DNA of 64,000 nt, taken from positions 36,465,498-36,529,497 of the forward strand of contig NW_019211460.1 in NCBI RefSeq assembly GCF_002443255.2. Reading direction: 5' to 3'. The translations under genes and the position numbers were made by a program. The notes beneath the pieces were generated by a model. The model was not told where the DNA came from and ran no database searches. It saw only the letters and a list, made by a program, of their open reading frames with translations. The DNA comes from Varroa destructor (Eukaryota > Arthropoda > Arachnida > Mesostigmata > Varroidae). This document shows positions 34,860 to 47,800 of this stretch, one piece after another (the first letter of the stretch is position 1; each line of letters begins with the position of its first letter).

Positions 34860-37800
34860 CAAATATGCTCTTTAGTGCTTTCGGGTCCGTCACTCAATTT
34901 ATGCATCTATATGGTTAGTGACCTTTGTGCATAAGATTGACTGGTCGTTGAAGTTTATTGTGACGGTTATTGTCGCATTTTCCAGCAGTGTCTATGTGTG
35001 ATTTTGTGTGTGCTGGCTAATGAATAATTTAACGGGCTAAAGACGAGCATTTCTCAGAAAAAATGTATCGTACATGATATAAGTCAGACAGATCGTGCTG
35101 ATAATTTTATTTGACTGCTCCCTGCGCCGTTCTCTCAACATTATTTTGATTAATGATGAATGGAAGTGATTATCAATTGATATTGGAAGACGGAAAACGC
35201 CGAGCGGGTCTGGCAGAGTTTGAAAGCACTCAACCAAAAAAGCAAACAGCGTATAAAATGAGGTAAGTCTGAAATTATTTATGATCGCCAGAGAAGTGGC
35301 AGCCTAACCATGGCTATCCACAAAGGTAATAAGGTGTTGGTTAAGAAATTGAGAACTTCGGAACATCTCCGTGTCGAGCTTTTTTTAACCGGAATATTTA
35401 TTGGAGGTCTTTGCAGCCTATTTAGAGCAGACAGATAATGAAGATCCTCAATTCAAACGTTTATAACATTAAACGTAGACTGGATTAGTCATTATTGTAC
35501 TTTAGTTATATACCAACATGATAAAATTATGCCCTAGTACTATACGTTTTGTATTGAGGTGTAACTCTGTTTTAAATGTATAGCACAGAAGAACCTGTTG
35601 TTTATCGCTGATTGCATGCCGTCTTTATTGGATGGAAAATGAAAGATTTCCAGCTCTCAAGTGCTCTCTCCAAACTGGTGGCTCATTTTGGTATGTGCCC
35701 TTAGCGCACTAAACAAACATCCTCTTTTTGCACGTACACAATAACAGTTAGTATTTTTTGTGCTTAGAACTATAGTTTAGTATATACCACGATCCATGCC
35801 ACGTGCCCATGCAATACACGTCGTGTACGTAATTAACAGCTATGTGTATGTCGTTCGCATATTTGATTATCAACAGTCAGAGCTGGCCCCCTACAAAATT
35901 TAGGGACTCAACCTTAAAGCAACACCCTGATTACGTCGTACACAACACGTAACAACCATAATATTACCATGGGGCAGGCTTGAAGGCGTCAATAGGATAC
36001 CTTCATTTGACTCTAAGGGACAAGCTTGTAACAACGTATTTCGCCGAATCTTGCACCATTTCCGGATATGATAATCTCTTTTCAAATAATTTTATAAATA
36101 AATTAAATTGATTTTCCTTTTACGGTGATTTTTGTTCACTAGCTTATTATTTTGTTCCTGAACCATTTTACGATATCGGAATTCTTATACAAGCTTATAA
36201 AATTTGCGTTCGTAAAAAGATAGACTTTCAACCATAACGCATTGAAGATGAATTGCGATCCGCGTTGTAACGTTTACTCTGAATTCCAATTGTCACTTGT
36301 ATTTAAAATACAAGCCGTTAGAATTGCTTATCTCCGCGGACAGCAGAAGTTCCAGGGGGCACATCCTCGAAAGATACAGAAAGCTATCGTTGACCGCACA
36401 GGCGACCAAATCGCCTCACCGCTTTTCTCGCAGAGCCGCTGTCAGCCTGTTTTATCTCCGATCGCAAAGTATGGGATAGGCACCATTTGGGGAAACTTTA
36501 TAGCGAAGAACCTCAAAGGATCCTTACTCAAAAGAATACTTGAACTTTCTACGGTTATCCGAAATTATCTCGCGTACCTTCTAGCCGATTCGATGCTGTG
36601 CGCCGATTTGCGTAGTCGCCTTAAGCCACCAACAATGGAAGCCTTCATTCAGAAAATTTACGAAGGTTGATAGGGGCTTCGTTTGAGAAGACGAGGCGAC
36701 ATTCCTTCCTGCCTGCCTGCCTTTCGAATGACTTTTACAAACTCAACAAGACTTATATAACCCATATAACGCAAGTTGTTTGAAATGATTCCGCATATTA
36801 TCTCTGATATTGGAATTTTGACATATACACTAATGATAACATCATATTCTCAAGCAAAGTATTTTACGTTATCCTGGAAAGTTCGCATCTTTACTTTGCA
36901 CACATACCCTTTAAATGATAGTAGTGATCTAGTTACAGAACCTACGATACTTTGATGTGGTGCGATATTAATTAGCTAAGCAAACCTATACGGTAACAGT
37001 GAGTCGGTTCGGATACTCGAATTTTTTAAATTCATTTTTTTTTTTTAATTATTGTCTAGGAAGATCTAAAGTCTAGGAAATCTAGGAAAATGAAATCAAG
37101 TTTCTAGAGAAATTACGTTGTCTTCACCCCTGAATCCACTAAGCCAAATTTTACAGGACCCACGATCAGCCCTCTTCAAGAAGGCTATCTGCGTCCTTTA
37201 GAGATGGAGCGTAGTTTTTTTTCTACGGTACTAATTTACAAGTTGGATGGGCTTATTTCCATTCGATTAGAAATTAAATTGTTATGAAATATTTAAATAA
37301 TGTTCTAGAGAAGTATAATAATTTTACGGCAGCAAATTGTGGTCCGCACCACTGGGAACGTCGTTTTTAACCACCAGGATGTTCTAATGAAAAAGCATAA
37401 ATTATACTATTTGTGCTTTTTCTGATGACTGATTGGTTTCAGAACTTTAGGCGAGAATCTCTTCTCGCTGCATCTCATGCTGTTACTTAATAGCGAAAAG
37501 AAAATTTATAGCCATTCGGAAGCATGAAAACTAGGTTTGAGCCCTGGATCTCCTGAAGGAAAGACGATTGATTCGACAATTATTTCGTAGACTGAAAGCA
37601 AGCGCCACGTGAGTAAAATTACTATATTATATTACTACATAACTAGTACTGGGCTGTCCTTACCTTGCCTGGCGGCAAGATTGTCCTTTGCCTGAAAGCA
37701 TTCATGGAGCATCGAGGACATGACTAAATGCTGTTTTGCTTACAATGCGAAATATCATTAGTTTCAGTAGCAATTGACCTGATGTTTGAAGGCTCATCTT

Positions 37801-40051
37801 CGTTGGACTGGTCCGGCTTCGAGGATGTTTTAATAAGGATACAAAATCATTGAAGTGAGACTAGTTATTGAAATGCACCATTTAGGTTTTCCAAACTAAC
37901 TGTTAAGCAGTCGATCTGTGTAATGTTCAGTTAGTCATTTATTTTCTTGAAGACAACGAATTATCCTTGAAAGAGCTCTTTGCAAAAACCTAAACATTTC
38001 AATGTATAGTCGTATATAGTGCAATAGATACTGCGTTTGTATTCACCGTGCGTAAATATTTCGTGTGAAAAAACGGAGCATTTGACGACGCAAAAGAAAA
38101 AAATGCTATATTTATTAAAAAAAGGCCCCTATTATGGCTAGAGAAGACGATACTAGGGACCGCCAGGGTAGGCAGATCATAGACTGTACCTATCTATCAT
38201 CTAGCATTGATCTATATAACGTTCTGTTGCTCGGTGCGAAGCCGGCCTTTAGATGGCTGGGGTACCGGGGCATCGATGGGTAACGTTCGATCGAAGAAGG
38301 AACTATAATGAAAGTCAACGCGACCGCAATTAAATCTGAATAATTATCGTGACTGAATGTGATTCTGGTGTAAATAGTTACGTATGATTCATGGTCGTGA
38401 TTATATGGCGCATAGGTACCCTATGCTAATAAAGTCGTCGTCAAAATGTAGTTTCGAAGCGGCCATATGGGATACGATGTCGACATATACTCAGCTGTAC
38501 AACTATATGACTTCACTCAATTTGACATACATAGTTAAGCTCTTATACTATCTGGTTCTTTATTTCTTTACATAATAATGAACGTCGACGGTGTCCGGCT
38601 TTGCATTTGCTCGAGTTATTGACGGATGCTGGCTCAGAGCTCCCAGGATGGTCAACTATTGACTGCATGTGTTGTTTAACACATTCAGTCCTTTGAAGAT
38701 TGAAATCTGGGACAGGCGAAACCGAGTTAGAGCAAAGGAGCTAGAAAAACGCATCTAACCTTTTTTGCCTCTAAATATAATTTGCCTTACCTTTCAAATA
38801 TAATTTGAGATTACAAGAAATGCATTAACTGCACTTCGGAATCTCCTCTCTGAACATTGATAGGGTGAATGTTTTGAAGCAGCGCTCATTGCTTTCTTGC
38901 TAGGGCAACCGAGTAGGAACTTCTGTTTTATATAGCTCTGTCGTGTTGGATTGTTGGAATCTTCACATAAACGTACAGTGCCATTGCTTATTTTCCTTGT
39001 AGACAATAATGGACATTGATTTTGAAACCAACTTATTTTATATAGTAGTGGAAACTTTCAGTTGTATGTAAGAGACATAGAACATTTTGGTTCTTCCCCA
39101 TTGTTTACATTTGCGCGAAGGATTCGAAATTATCATTTCGTCTAGTTGTTTATGGACACATTCTAAATAATTCCTTATGTTCATCGGAACGTAGCTTCAA
39201 TAGCACCGTCGAAAAGCGTTCGTACGTGTTGATGCATTACGAATATATTACGTTATTTTGGTCGTCGTTCTCGTGGTACCTATCGTTTCTCTACTCTAAG
39301 GTTTGTGGGCATCAACTTTAATAGCTCGGAGTCCTTTCTCTACTGATTCTACGCAATGGTTTCCCTTTTACTGGTACAGATAGGGTAGTCGTAAGCTAAG
39401 TTTTAGATGATCTATCTCAAGCTGGGCTGCAACACAGTCTGTTACCTTGAATTGATTCGCCTCCTGAGTCTCTCCTCCTTACCTTGCAGTGCCAACGCAA
39501 CGCATCACTTTTAGAAAAGCCCCTAGTATGTTATCGTTTGGAAGTTACATTTTCGAGCCTTTTCTTCTGTATTTACCACGACATTGAGCTGTTGTTTGAC
39601 TGGCCATTTACGGTAGTAGCAGAATGTTCCTGCGCTCAGTGGCTTTGACGCTCAAACATGCTTTAAGCTGTCTTGTTCCTGAAACTTATTGGATGAACGT
39701 ACAGCTTCTCATATGCAAATATAGAAAGATTACAAAATTCAACATTTGGTATATATCCCACAACTTGCTGCTACATAATAGCGGTCTGCGAAGGCTAGCG
39801 TGTTGGCCAAAGCTTTGTATAGGCACCGCCATGAAAGTCAAAAAAATGAAAATCCGCAGAAGGCAGATTATGATAACGTGATTAATCATGTTCTAAGAGA
39901 GCACGATGACGAATTAGCACCGGTGTAAAATAACACGCGAAACTTCGGCCTCAGAATCCTTCTCCGTAGTGTAATTTGTAATTGACGATAGATCTAACGG
40001 CGAATTAAACGATACCTTGACACATTTGCTCAAACGCGCGTAAAAATAAAG

Positions 40052-40086
<35 letters not shown>

Positions 40087-43000
40087 CTTTGAAATCAGGA
40101 AAGTAGATACCATTTTAATAGCAGAAATATGGCTCTCCGAAGAACAGGAAACCTAAATACACTAGCTAATTCGGATTATTCCAGGAAGGCAGATTATCGT
40201 CTAATGGAGACATTCTTGTATTCTTAGTAAATCAAATGCCGTGTTTCGAAATTAAGATCAGATCTTTTTCGTCCGAAGTTGTTGCTTACAGCGTCGGAAC
40301 CCGACAGAGTAAAGCGACCTATGATAGCCTACTTCATGTAAGCCGCATGCAAACGCTGAACGAACCTAAAATAGTAAGATGTCAATATACAATATCCTAT
40401 CTAACCTGATCTAAATCCGTCCTGTTCTATCGATTGGAACATGCCGAGCGTACCAAGCATAAGCGTGCAAGGGAGCATTTCTTCTTGATGTTTTTTGGTA
40501 CGGATCTTTACCTAACACACCACGAACATGACGCCTCTCCTCGCCTCGCCTCGACATTGTCCTATATAAAGGCAATTCAGCGTCAGATTTTCAGGTGTTC
40601 CGAAAGCGATCGGCTCGAGTCACTTTTAATTGAAATTCTGCATCTAGGATGAGAAAAACTCAACCATGCAAAAAAAAAATAGCGCTGCAATGAAACCTAA
40701 ACTGTACTTAATAGGCTGGAAGAGGTTTATTAATGATCGCAACCGCACATGTGAACAGCACGTACGGATTCATTAGCTTATTGTATAACTGACGAACGCC
40801 TCTCATATATGTGCGGCGGATATATCTAGAAGAAAATGATTCTCACAAGGTTGAGTACCTACACTTGTTTACTACTTATCTACAACGAGTAACCATAAAA
40901 TAGCACATATGTCTTCCAACAGGTACTTCATTACGAGCTTTCAAGATACTTCCCCTTTCAGGCGTTTGTGACCGATTGGACTCTAAGCATCCGCATCTTA
41001 CCTGTGAGAGCCAATGGATAATAGCATACAATTTTTTCAAGATACATTTCATATAGATAATACACCGCAACTGTAATATCCACGAGTGGTCTAACAGATT
41101 TAGAACTACCGGTTAAAAAATGCGTCGTTCTACACTCGATGCATGGAAATTCTAATCATACTCCATCTTGCGGGCAATCTACAAACTTTTTTCAGGGTTT
41201 AGGGGCTACTACAACAGCTATCCTAAAATACTATATAGTTCTCCGCACAACACACCGTTCTGATTCAGTCTTACGCTTATCTTTTCTAAAAAGCCCAAGC
41301 TTCTGTGAGCCACGATATACGGTGAGCCACTCATAGTGTGTGCAGCATTAGTATGGTATTCATTTTTGAAAAGAGACACTGAAAAGCTTGAAGAAGGGGG
41401 TGCGTACGTAAAACGCGCGATCTTGCAATGGCTGTGTAGGGAAACAGAGCTGGAAATCCCACTAATTCTTGGTAGGTTCCACATAACGGATAGAAAGGCG
41501 TTCGAACGTATCAACAAGCAGCTTCCAAACTCGAAAACAGCACTTCTGTCAGTTAAATGTCACACCTTACAAGAGGTTTCGGCCAACAAACGATACGTAG
41601 ATGGCCTATTTCGATGAAGACTTTCTGCGCGCTCCGCAAACAATTATAAAGCAATGGAGAGCATAGTTGTTTTTATGCGCACACGCATGACTCTAACAAA
41701 GGGGTTAAAGTGTGCAATCACACCTGGAGCTTTCCTTGTGAATAAGGCAGGTCATAAGCAAAATGTAGCTCAGTGTGAAGTTAATGAGAGTTTCACTAAA
41801 CTTTTCTCAGCATCTAACTTCAATTGGTTGAAAGAGTTTAACTTATAGAATGTTTCGGAAAGGCTAAAAGTGGCACAGCAGTCCGACTTTTCTTCCAACT
41901 TTTACTATGAACTTTTATTATTTGTTGCTACTTTCCTATTTGAAGTTCAGCAACGAAATTTTGTTATCGTTTAGACATCTAGTCTAAGCGGTATAATATT
42001 TAGTGGTCAAATATGTATACGTACGTTAATAGATAATCCGTCAAGGTGAAAAACTCTTAAAACAGAGTATAACTGTAGTTAGTGCTGATAACTATAGTTA
42101 TAAATAGTAACTGAACTTGACAACGAAATAATTTTTTAGATAAATGCTCCAAGAGCATATATATATATATGAGCCCATAGAAAATTAAGTGTAATATATT
42201 GAACCAACATATAGCTAATGGGAAAATCTACTACCATGCACATTGGCACTCAACTTTTATTGTGTTTGGCTAGGATTAAGGTTAAAGGGTAAATATGCCC
42301 CGAAGAAATTTAATTAGGTGTATGTAAAATAGAGCTTAGGATCCCAGGTTGTGACATCAAAGTCATTCAAACTAAAGCCTTGATCTCATTTAGAGGCAAC
42401 TGAATATTTTTAATTCTTTAATTTTAATTAATAAATATGTTTGAACAATAACAGAAACATGGAACGCCAAGAAAACCATTAGAACATTGGTGTTCCACGT
42501 AGTGTGTACTTTTCATCAGCATCGAATGCCTTTATGAGCAACGGTTAGCATATTGATAGCCCGAAGTAAGAAAACAAATATCATAGACAAATACGAAGAC
42601 AATGAATGCGAACGGAAATAGCGAGATATAATCTTGAAGGGGTTTCGGGGTGGGCACACAAATAAAAAGTGTTTACGTTATTATATAAATATAGAAGCAA
42701 CAGGTTAGGTAAATGACTGTCGAGATGATGCAAACATGTTACAAAAGAATGAATTATTTTCAAACAGGTCATAACCGTTAAGTTTATATATGCCCTCCAA
42801 ATAGGCCGAACAACCTGAATAAACGGTCTTTCCGGCAATTTATAGCAAAGTGTAAAAAAGCAAATCGCTATACAGCCTAAGATACGCCTGACGAGATAGT
42901 GCTTTATGATATAAATAGTGTAGGGCTTTAAATTCACGTTAGAGGAACCAATGATAACATCTGATTAAGACTAGCATTTATTAAGTATAACAACAACGAG

Positions 43001-43090
43001 CATTACAAGAAGACACCCTATGCTAACGGTTTTGTTAAAACAAGTTCCTATGTGTTTTCTTTCAATCGCTTAAGTTACAAATCGTATCGT
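34860..43090. other. Intergenic, no gene called; left end may hold more retroelement debris
   Basis: 34.86-35.1 kb may continue the Gypsy pol on the minus strand (VTDPKAL-like spacer). A 142-codon plus frame at 36242-36670 and consecutive frames at 41139-41848 have no recognised homology or splice support and are within chance expectation. A run of CCTG units lies at 36709-36722 and an (AT)n run at 40056-40085. Nothing else stands out. Confidence 0.35.
40056..40085. repeat. (AT)n microsatellite
   Basis: About 15 alternating TA units. Confidence 0.9.
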
Positions 43091-43097
43091 CGCAACG

Positions 43098-43103
43098 TTT
43101 ATT
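43098..43103 (-). promoter_or_regulatory. Poly(A) signal AATAAA of secreted paralogue A
   Basis: Canonical hexamer on the minus strand, 73 nt after the stop codon of the gene ending at 43176. Confidence 0.6.
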
Positions 43104-43175
43104 TAAATTCATTTTTCTCATGATTATTTCTGCAATCACGTTTTTCGATGACACTTTTTTCTGGCTTGTTTTTTC

Positions 43176-44825
43176 TCATCCGGACGAAGCATGGAGGAAG
43201 GCTTGGTTAGTTCCGTGGACAGCGGGGCCGGCAAATGTTTTGTGCTTTGTGAATCCAGGAGCATTCACAGTGTAACCGTGCGACGGAGCGAAATTGCCTC
43301 GCGCCTGAGGGGGCTGTGGGGTAATATACAGTAAGTCAATCGTAACACCTTTTAGACGAGCACTGCATAGGATGCGCTTCAAGGCGAAGAACAAGATGAA
43401 ATCACTGGCCGCTATATATAAGCAGAACTGGATACACAGTACAACACAGGCAGCTTATATTTTAATAGATTGTACAAACCACAATCACGGCTGCAAATTT
43501 GTTCTCCAATGCTTAAATTCTACCATTGACGCTATATCACGTGCGCAACAGATATCTATCTCTGCCAAACTGGGTAACTTGGTGCTCTTTTCATTATAGT
43601 GCTACTGACAAAAACGACATCTAGCTAGATCCTGATACTCCATGGGCAAAACCTGCGCGGTTTTATGTGTGACCTTTTATGGTAACAAAAATAAGGGTAA
43701 AGCTAAGGGAAGTATACTTACAGCATACTGGAAGCGAGAAGGCTCGCGTTGGATAGTAGGATTAAACGGGCTCCCTCCAACGGCTCCGCTCGATGAAACC
43801 AAACGGCGCCCTCCGGCAGCTCCACCATAGTAGTTGGAAAGGGGTGCAGGAGCACCCCCAGGGCCACGAGACGAGAGGGTAACAACCGTCGTGCCAAGAG
43901 CGTTGCCGCCCAGCTGACGTCCAGCGGGCACACCGGCACCTGTTTGCTGACGAGGAAGAACCGCGTTGGAACTAGTGAGGAGACGTCGTTCACCAATCAC
44001 AGAGCCTGTCGGACCTCCCACACTACCGACATTTGATAACGTAAAGGAGCGCTGTGTCAATGTGACTTGAGGATCGGCATTAGAGGATGACAGGGGCACG
44101 TACGACCTGGCGACCGCTGGGCGGGCCACTGGGTCGGCAGCAGCCGCGGGCCGGGTAGCCGGTCCGGAAGATAGACCAGACCCGTAACCAAATGTAGCGG
44201 TATTTGTGAGACCAGGTGCGTTGATGGTGAATCCGTGTGAGGCGGGATCCGAGTACTGCGCCACGACAGCACCGGCCATTACCGTCAGTACGTACTTCAA
44301 TGCAAACATCATCATCACATAGTAATGACAGACAGGTGCGTAGCATAGAAGCCCAAAGGAAGATTAGGGTCGATAATGCAAACCATTGACATCGAAAAAA
44401 TGTTAGACAGAAAATATAAATTACAGTGATTACAAACGAAAACGAAAACTCATTTATCACATATAGAAACTCCAGTTAGTTTTCGTACAGACACAAGTAG
44501 CAGTCAGCTATTCAGTGTTTTCGAAGCACACGGTCAAAAACGTTTGCAAAACCGAAGCCTTTACTTTAGCTGTGACGCATCCAGCTATACATAAGTGCAA
44601 GGTATACTTCTAACTTAGGTTTGCGCATGATTTCACTTAACGATTTTTACTGAACTCCGGAGAGCATGGCCAGACGTAGGCGACAGCGCAGAAGCAGCAC
44701 CAGAGAGCAAATAACAAGATCAGTGTCGAGGAGTGTCATCAAAATAAGCAAAGAAATGATTTTCGCCATCGCCGTACAGGACACAGACATTAGGACGAAC
44801 TACGCTGCCTTACCAGAGGGTTCAT
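43176..44825 (-). CDS. Secreted Gly/Ser/Ala-rich protein, paralogue A of an unrecognised family, 240 aa, three coding exons
   Basis: Exon 1 44825-44814 codes MNPL and ends in donor GTAAGG. Exon 2 44294-43722 continues YVLTVMAGAVVA (completing a signal peptide) and ends REPSRFQYA at donor GTAAGT. Exon 3 43313-43176 follows acceptor CCCCACAG. All junctions are phase 0. The mature chain has motif SHGFTINAPGLTNTATF near its N-terminus and SHGYTVNAPGFTKHKTF near the C-terminus, with Gly/Pro/Ser-rich sequence and another internal repeat (RRLLTSSNAV, RRLVSSSGAV) between. There is no Cys, suggesting an extracellular structural or cuticle-like role (inference). The 12-nt first exon splitting the signal peptide is typical of arthropod cuticle genes. 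The exon 2 acceptor lacks a strong pyrimidine tract, so an alternative start inside exon 2 (MMMMFALK) cannot be excluded. Confidence 0.75.
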
Positions 44826-44881
44826 GGTGAGATGAAGACGACGACGGCTGTGAGATGACTACGACGACGCGCTCGCTCGCG

Positions 44882-44888
44882 TTAAATA
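44882..44888 (-). promoter_or_regulatory. TATA-like box (TATTTAA) of paralogue A
   Basis: TATTTAA on the minus strand, 57 nt upstream of the ATG at 44825, with an initiator-like TCATCTC about 30 nt downstream. The spacing matches the TATA-to-ATG distance of paralogue B, which supports both first exons. Confidence 0.55.
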
Positions 44889-44889
44889 G

Positions 44890-47800
44890 CTCGTCGCGCG
44901 GCTGACAGCACCGGCCATCGTCGACGCGTTACGGTGGCATTGAGCGTCTGCGGCAGGAGGGAATCGCAGAGAGAAGAGACTGAGACAGTTTGCCGACTGG
45001 TTACGCTTTTCTACCAGTTTGTCATTAGACTATTGATGAGGGCTTCTGTGTGTACATGCACACGCAAGCACGAACGCAAACGCAGATAGTAATATAATAT
45101 TATATACCTATTTAGACATCAGAAGAGGCTGCCTGTTCGATTATGCCACTACTGCTACCGGCACAACTAGCAGGATAACACTACCGGGACAGGAGTCGAG
45201 CATTCAGACGCAAATCTTTACAATTATTATTATATTTCGTTTTTCGTTAGTTCATTTGTCGGGCAAAACGAAGAGGGCCGTTTTCAAGGTTACTTTGGTT
45301 GTATGTACGGTATTAACACACGGGCCAATGGTATACGTGGTACTACAGCTTCTGTTTTTCGTCCTTTGAACGACTATTAGTAATGCTTCAGTTTTCCGTA
45401 TTTATCTGCTATCGTGAAAACAGAGGAATTCTCGGATTCTTATCCATGTACACAGTAGCAGTGACAGACCCTCTAAATAGCACCACCTTTCTCGTCCCGG
45501 CTGCTCGAGCAATCTGCTTGTTTGAAAAGCGTCTAACTTTGCCCCCTTCGTCAATGCTGCGACGTTGCTGCGATCACCACCTGTACTGACGTTACTATGT
45601 TGGCCAATGCAGCGTGGGGATATTGAATTACTGGGGGCATCCATGACGAACCACAACACCTGCAAAAGCATAGCGCTTGTCGCTCATAAATCACATGACG
45701 ATAACGTCATATGACTGTACGCGATGCAATTAAAAAAGCTAATCAGCTGTGGCGCTGGCACGTGACAATATATTTAAGTAGATAGCAGCTTACAGAAAAG
45801 GTTTTCATCTCATGAGGAAGCTGCTTCATCGTTTATCGATCGCCAGTTTTTGATCCTAGATTAAAACGAGCAAACAGCAAGGGCTTCACCAAAAGGCCAA
45901 CAGTTATTGATAATCGCATGCGTTAAGAATAGGTCAACGAAACCGTAGTTAGCGGACTTCAGATCAATTCGCAAACTCGAGCAAATATAGCCTCTCGAGG
46001 GCAATGCGAAACGTGGAAATGTTTACCTTTGCACTTATACAAAACGCGATTCGTCTTTGAGACTGCCAAGAGAAGGATCACATTGACTAGCTCGTACGAA
46101 TTAGCTTTCTGAACGACTCCGAACATCTTAGAAAATATATATCGTGGTGCAGCTTCGATTGCCCCTAGCACCCGCAATATAGTACTGAAGCCATTGTGAA
46201 TGGCGGACACATTCAGCCGGGCCGCGGCTTTGTGGTTGTCTCGTACATTAAAGCTAGTAACTTTCAAGCAAGTTTTACTGAATTTGCTATTGCACAAAAA
46301 CGTCTAGTAAGCTAGTAGTCGAAACCCTTAAACGCTTGCGGAACAATCAACAAGTGTCATGTTTTCTAGCCGATGACAATAGTTAAGTTAATAACGGTAG
46401 CAGAGTTCAAGATCATTTTGATAAACAAGCATCTTTGCCGGTATTTTAAGATATGTTTATTTAATCGGCCGTGTAAGAAACGTACAATCACCTTTCGATT
46501 GCGTATCTAAGGGTTATTGCGTGTTGAAAGGTAGACACCTATCTGGAAACAATTTTTAATCTCGAAAAATTCTTATTCGAATAAATTTAAGCCTAAACAT
46601 CTTATTTGACATCACAGAAAGTACGCTCAAACAGCGAATAGATAGACAACACGTATAAATAACTCCATCGAGCCTTCGATCCCTTTATACGTTTGCATAC
46701 GCGCCTGGTTTACAGATGCTATTTTTTTTATCACGTTATCAGATTCAGTCAGTGGCAAAGCAACAGATTCCTAACTCAAATACAGCGGCAGAAGTCACCG
46801 GTTTGATGAGATTACTCCCGCCGCTAACGTCAGTGGTAACATCAATGACATCGTGTTGCTGATAGAAACTCACTTGTCCCTGCGCAAGAAACTTCAAACT
46901 GGTTCATAATGTCTCTGCTGTCGATCGGCTGTCTAAGCTTTGGCTCTTTTATTCAGGTAGACATGTTTGATACATCCGAAGGAATCACATATTTATATCT
47001 CTAGTCAACGTTACAGCATTCGAAACACAAACATTTCGCCTCTATATTTGCCGAAGCATGGCGCTTACGAGATCAATGTCGTTCTCTCGGCACATAGATA
47101 TGTCGGCAGGCTGAAGCAGGCCAACAACAGTTGATCCTTGTGGCGTATGTGATGGAATCTATCTTGTTTCAGCATTAAGGGTGAGCATCAAATGTGTTGA
47201 ATATTGCGTGTCTGAAGCCTTATTTTATTTGGAAGATAAATATTTCTTGGCTGCAGTCGATAATATCGACAAGTATTTACAGCCTTATCTTGGAAACTGA
47301 AGCTTGAACACTTATTGACAACACGGATATCTGCTCATAGGTATATTTTCACGGCTAGCAACAACGAGCTTCATACGCGTTAGCACCGAGAACCTGCAAC
47401 CAAGGGGTCTCCGGTTGGGCACATGCAAATTCAAGAGGCGGTCTTGTATTTGCAAATTTACTATTGTACTAAATAAACATACCTAAGAAAAAAGCCGTCC
47501 AAGGATAAGAACATGTCCCACGAACTTCATCTGTCTAATTGTGTATCTGTTGGCCAAGTGCTTGCATTGGTGGGCCTTAGGAGTTATTTAAGATCCATCA
47601 TCAAAAGTAAGCGGACGTTGCAGCCGTTTGAACGAAAACTTATTAGCATTGCCGAATGCAAAATTCCAGGCCTCTTGTCTGGTCTGTGCGTGTGTGCGTG
47701 GGGTGTAGATGAAACCCAAATGGTAATATCTATTGAAGTCAAGGAGCTTCATTTTTGGTTGCAGACGTTTACCAGGCCATCGTGTCAGACTCTGAAGAGC

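Noticed and set aside
36242..36670. 142-codon plus-strand frame
   Set aside because: Among the longest unexplained frames, but about one this long is expected by chance in 64 kb of this composition; no recognised motif, splice sites or poly(A) context.
41139..41848. Three consecutive plus-strand frames
   Set aside because: No recognised domains and no joining splice sites; considered chance or very old debris.
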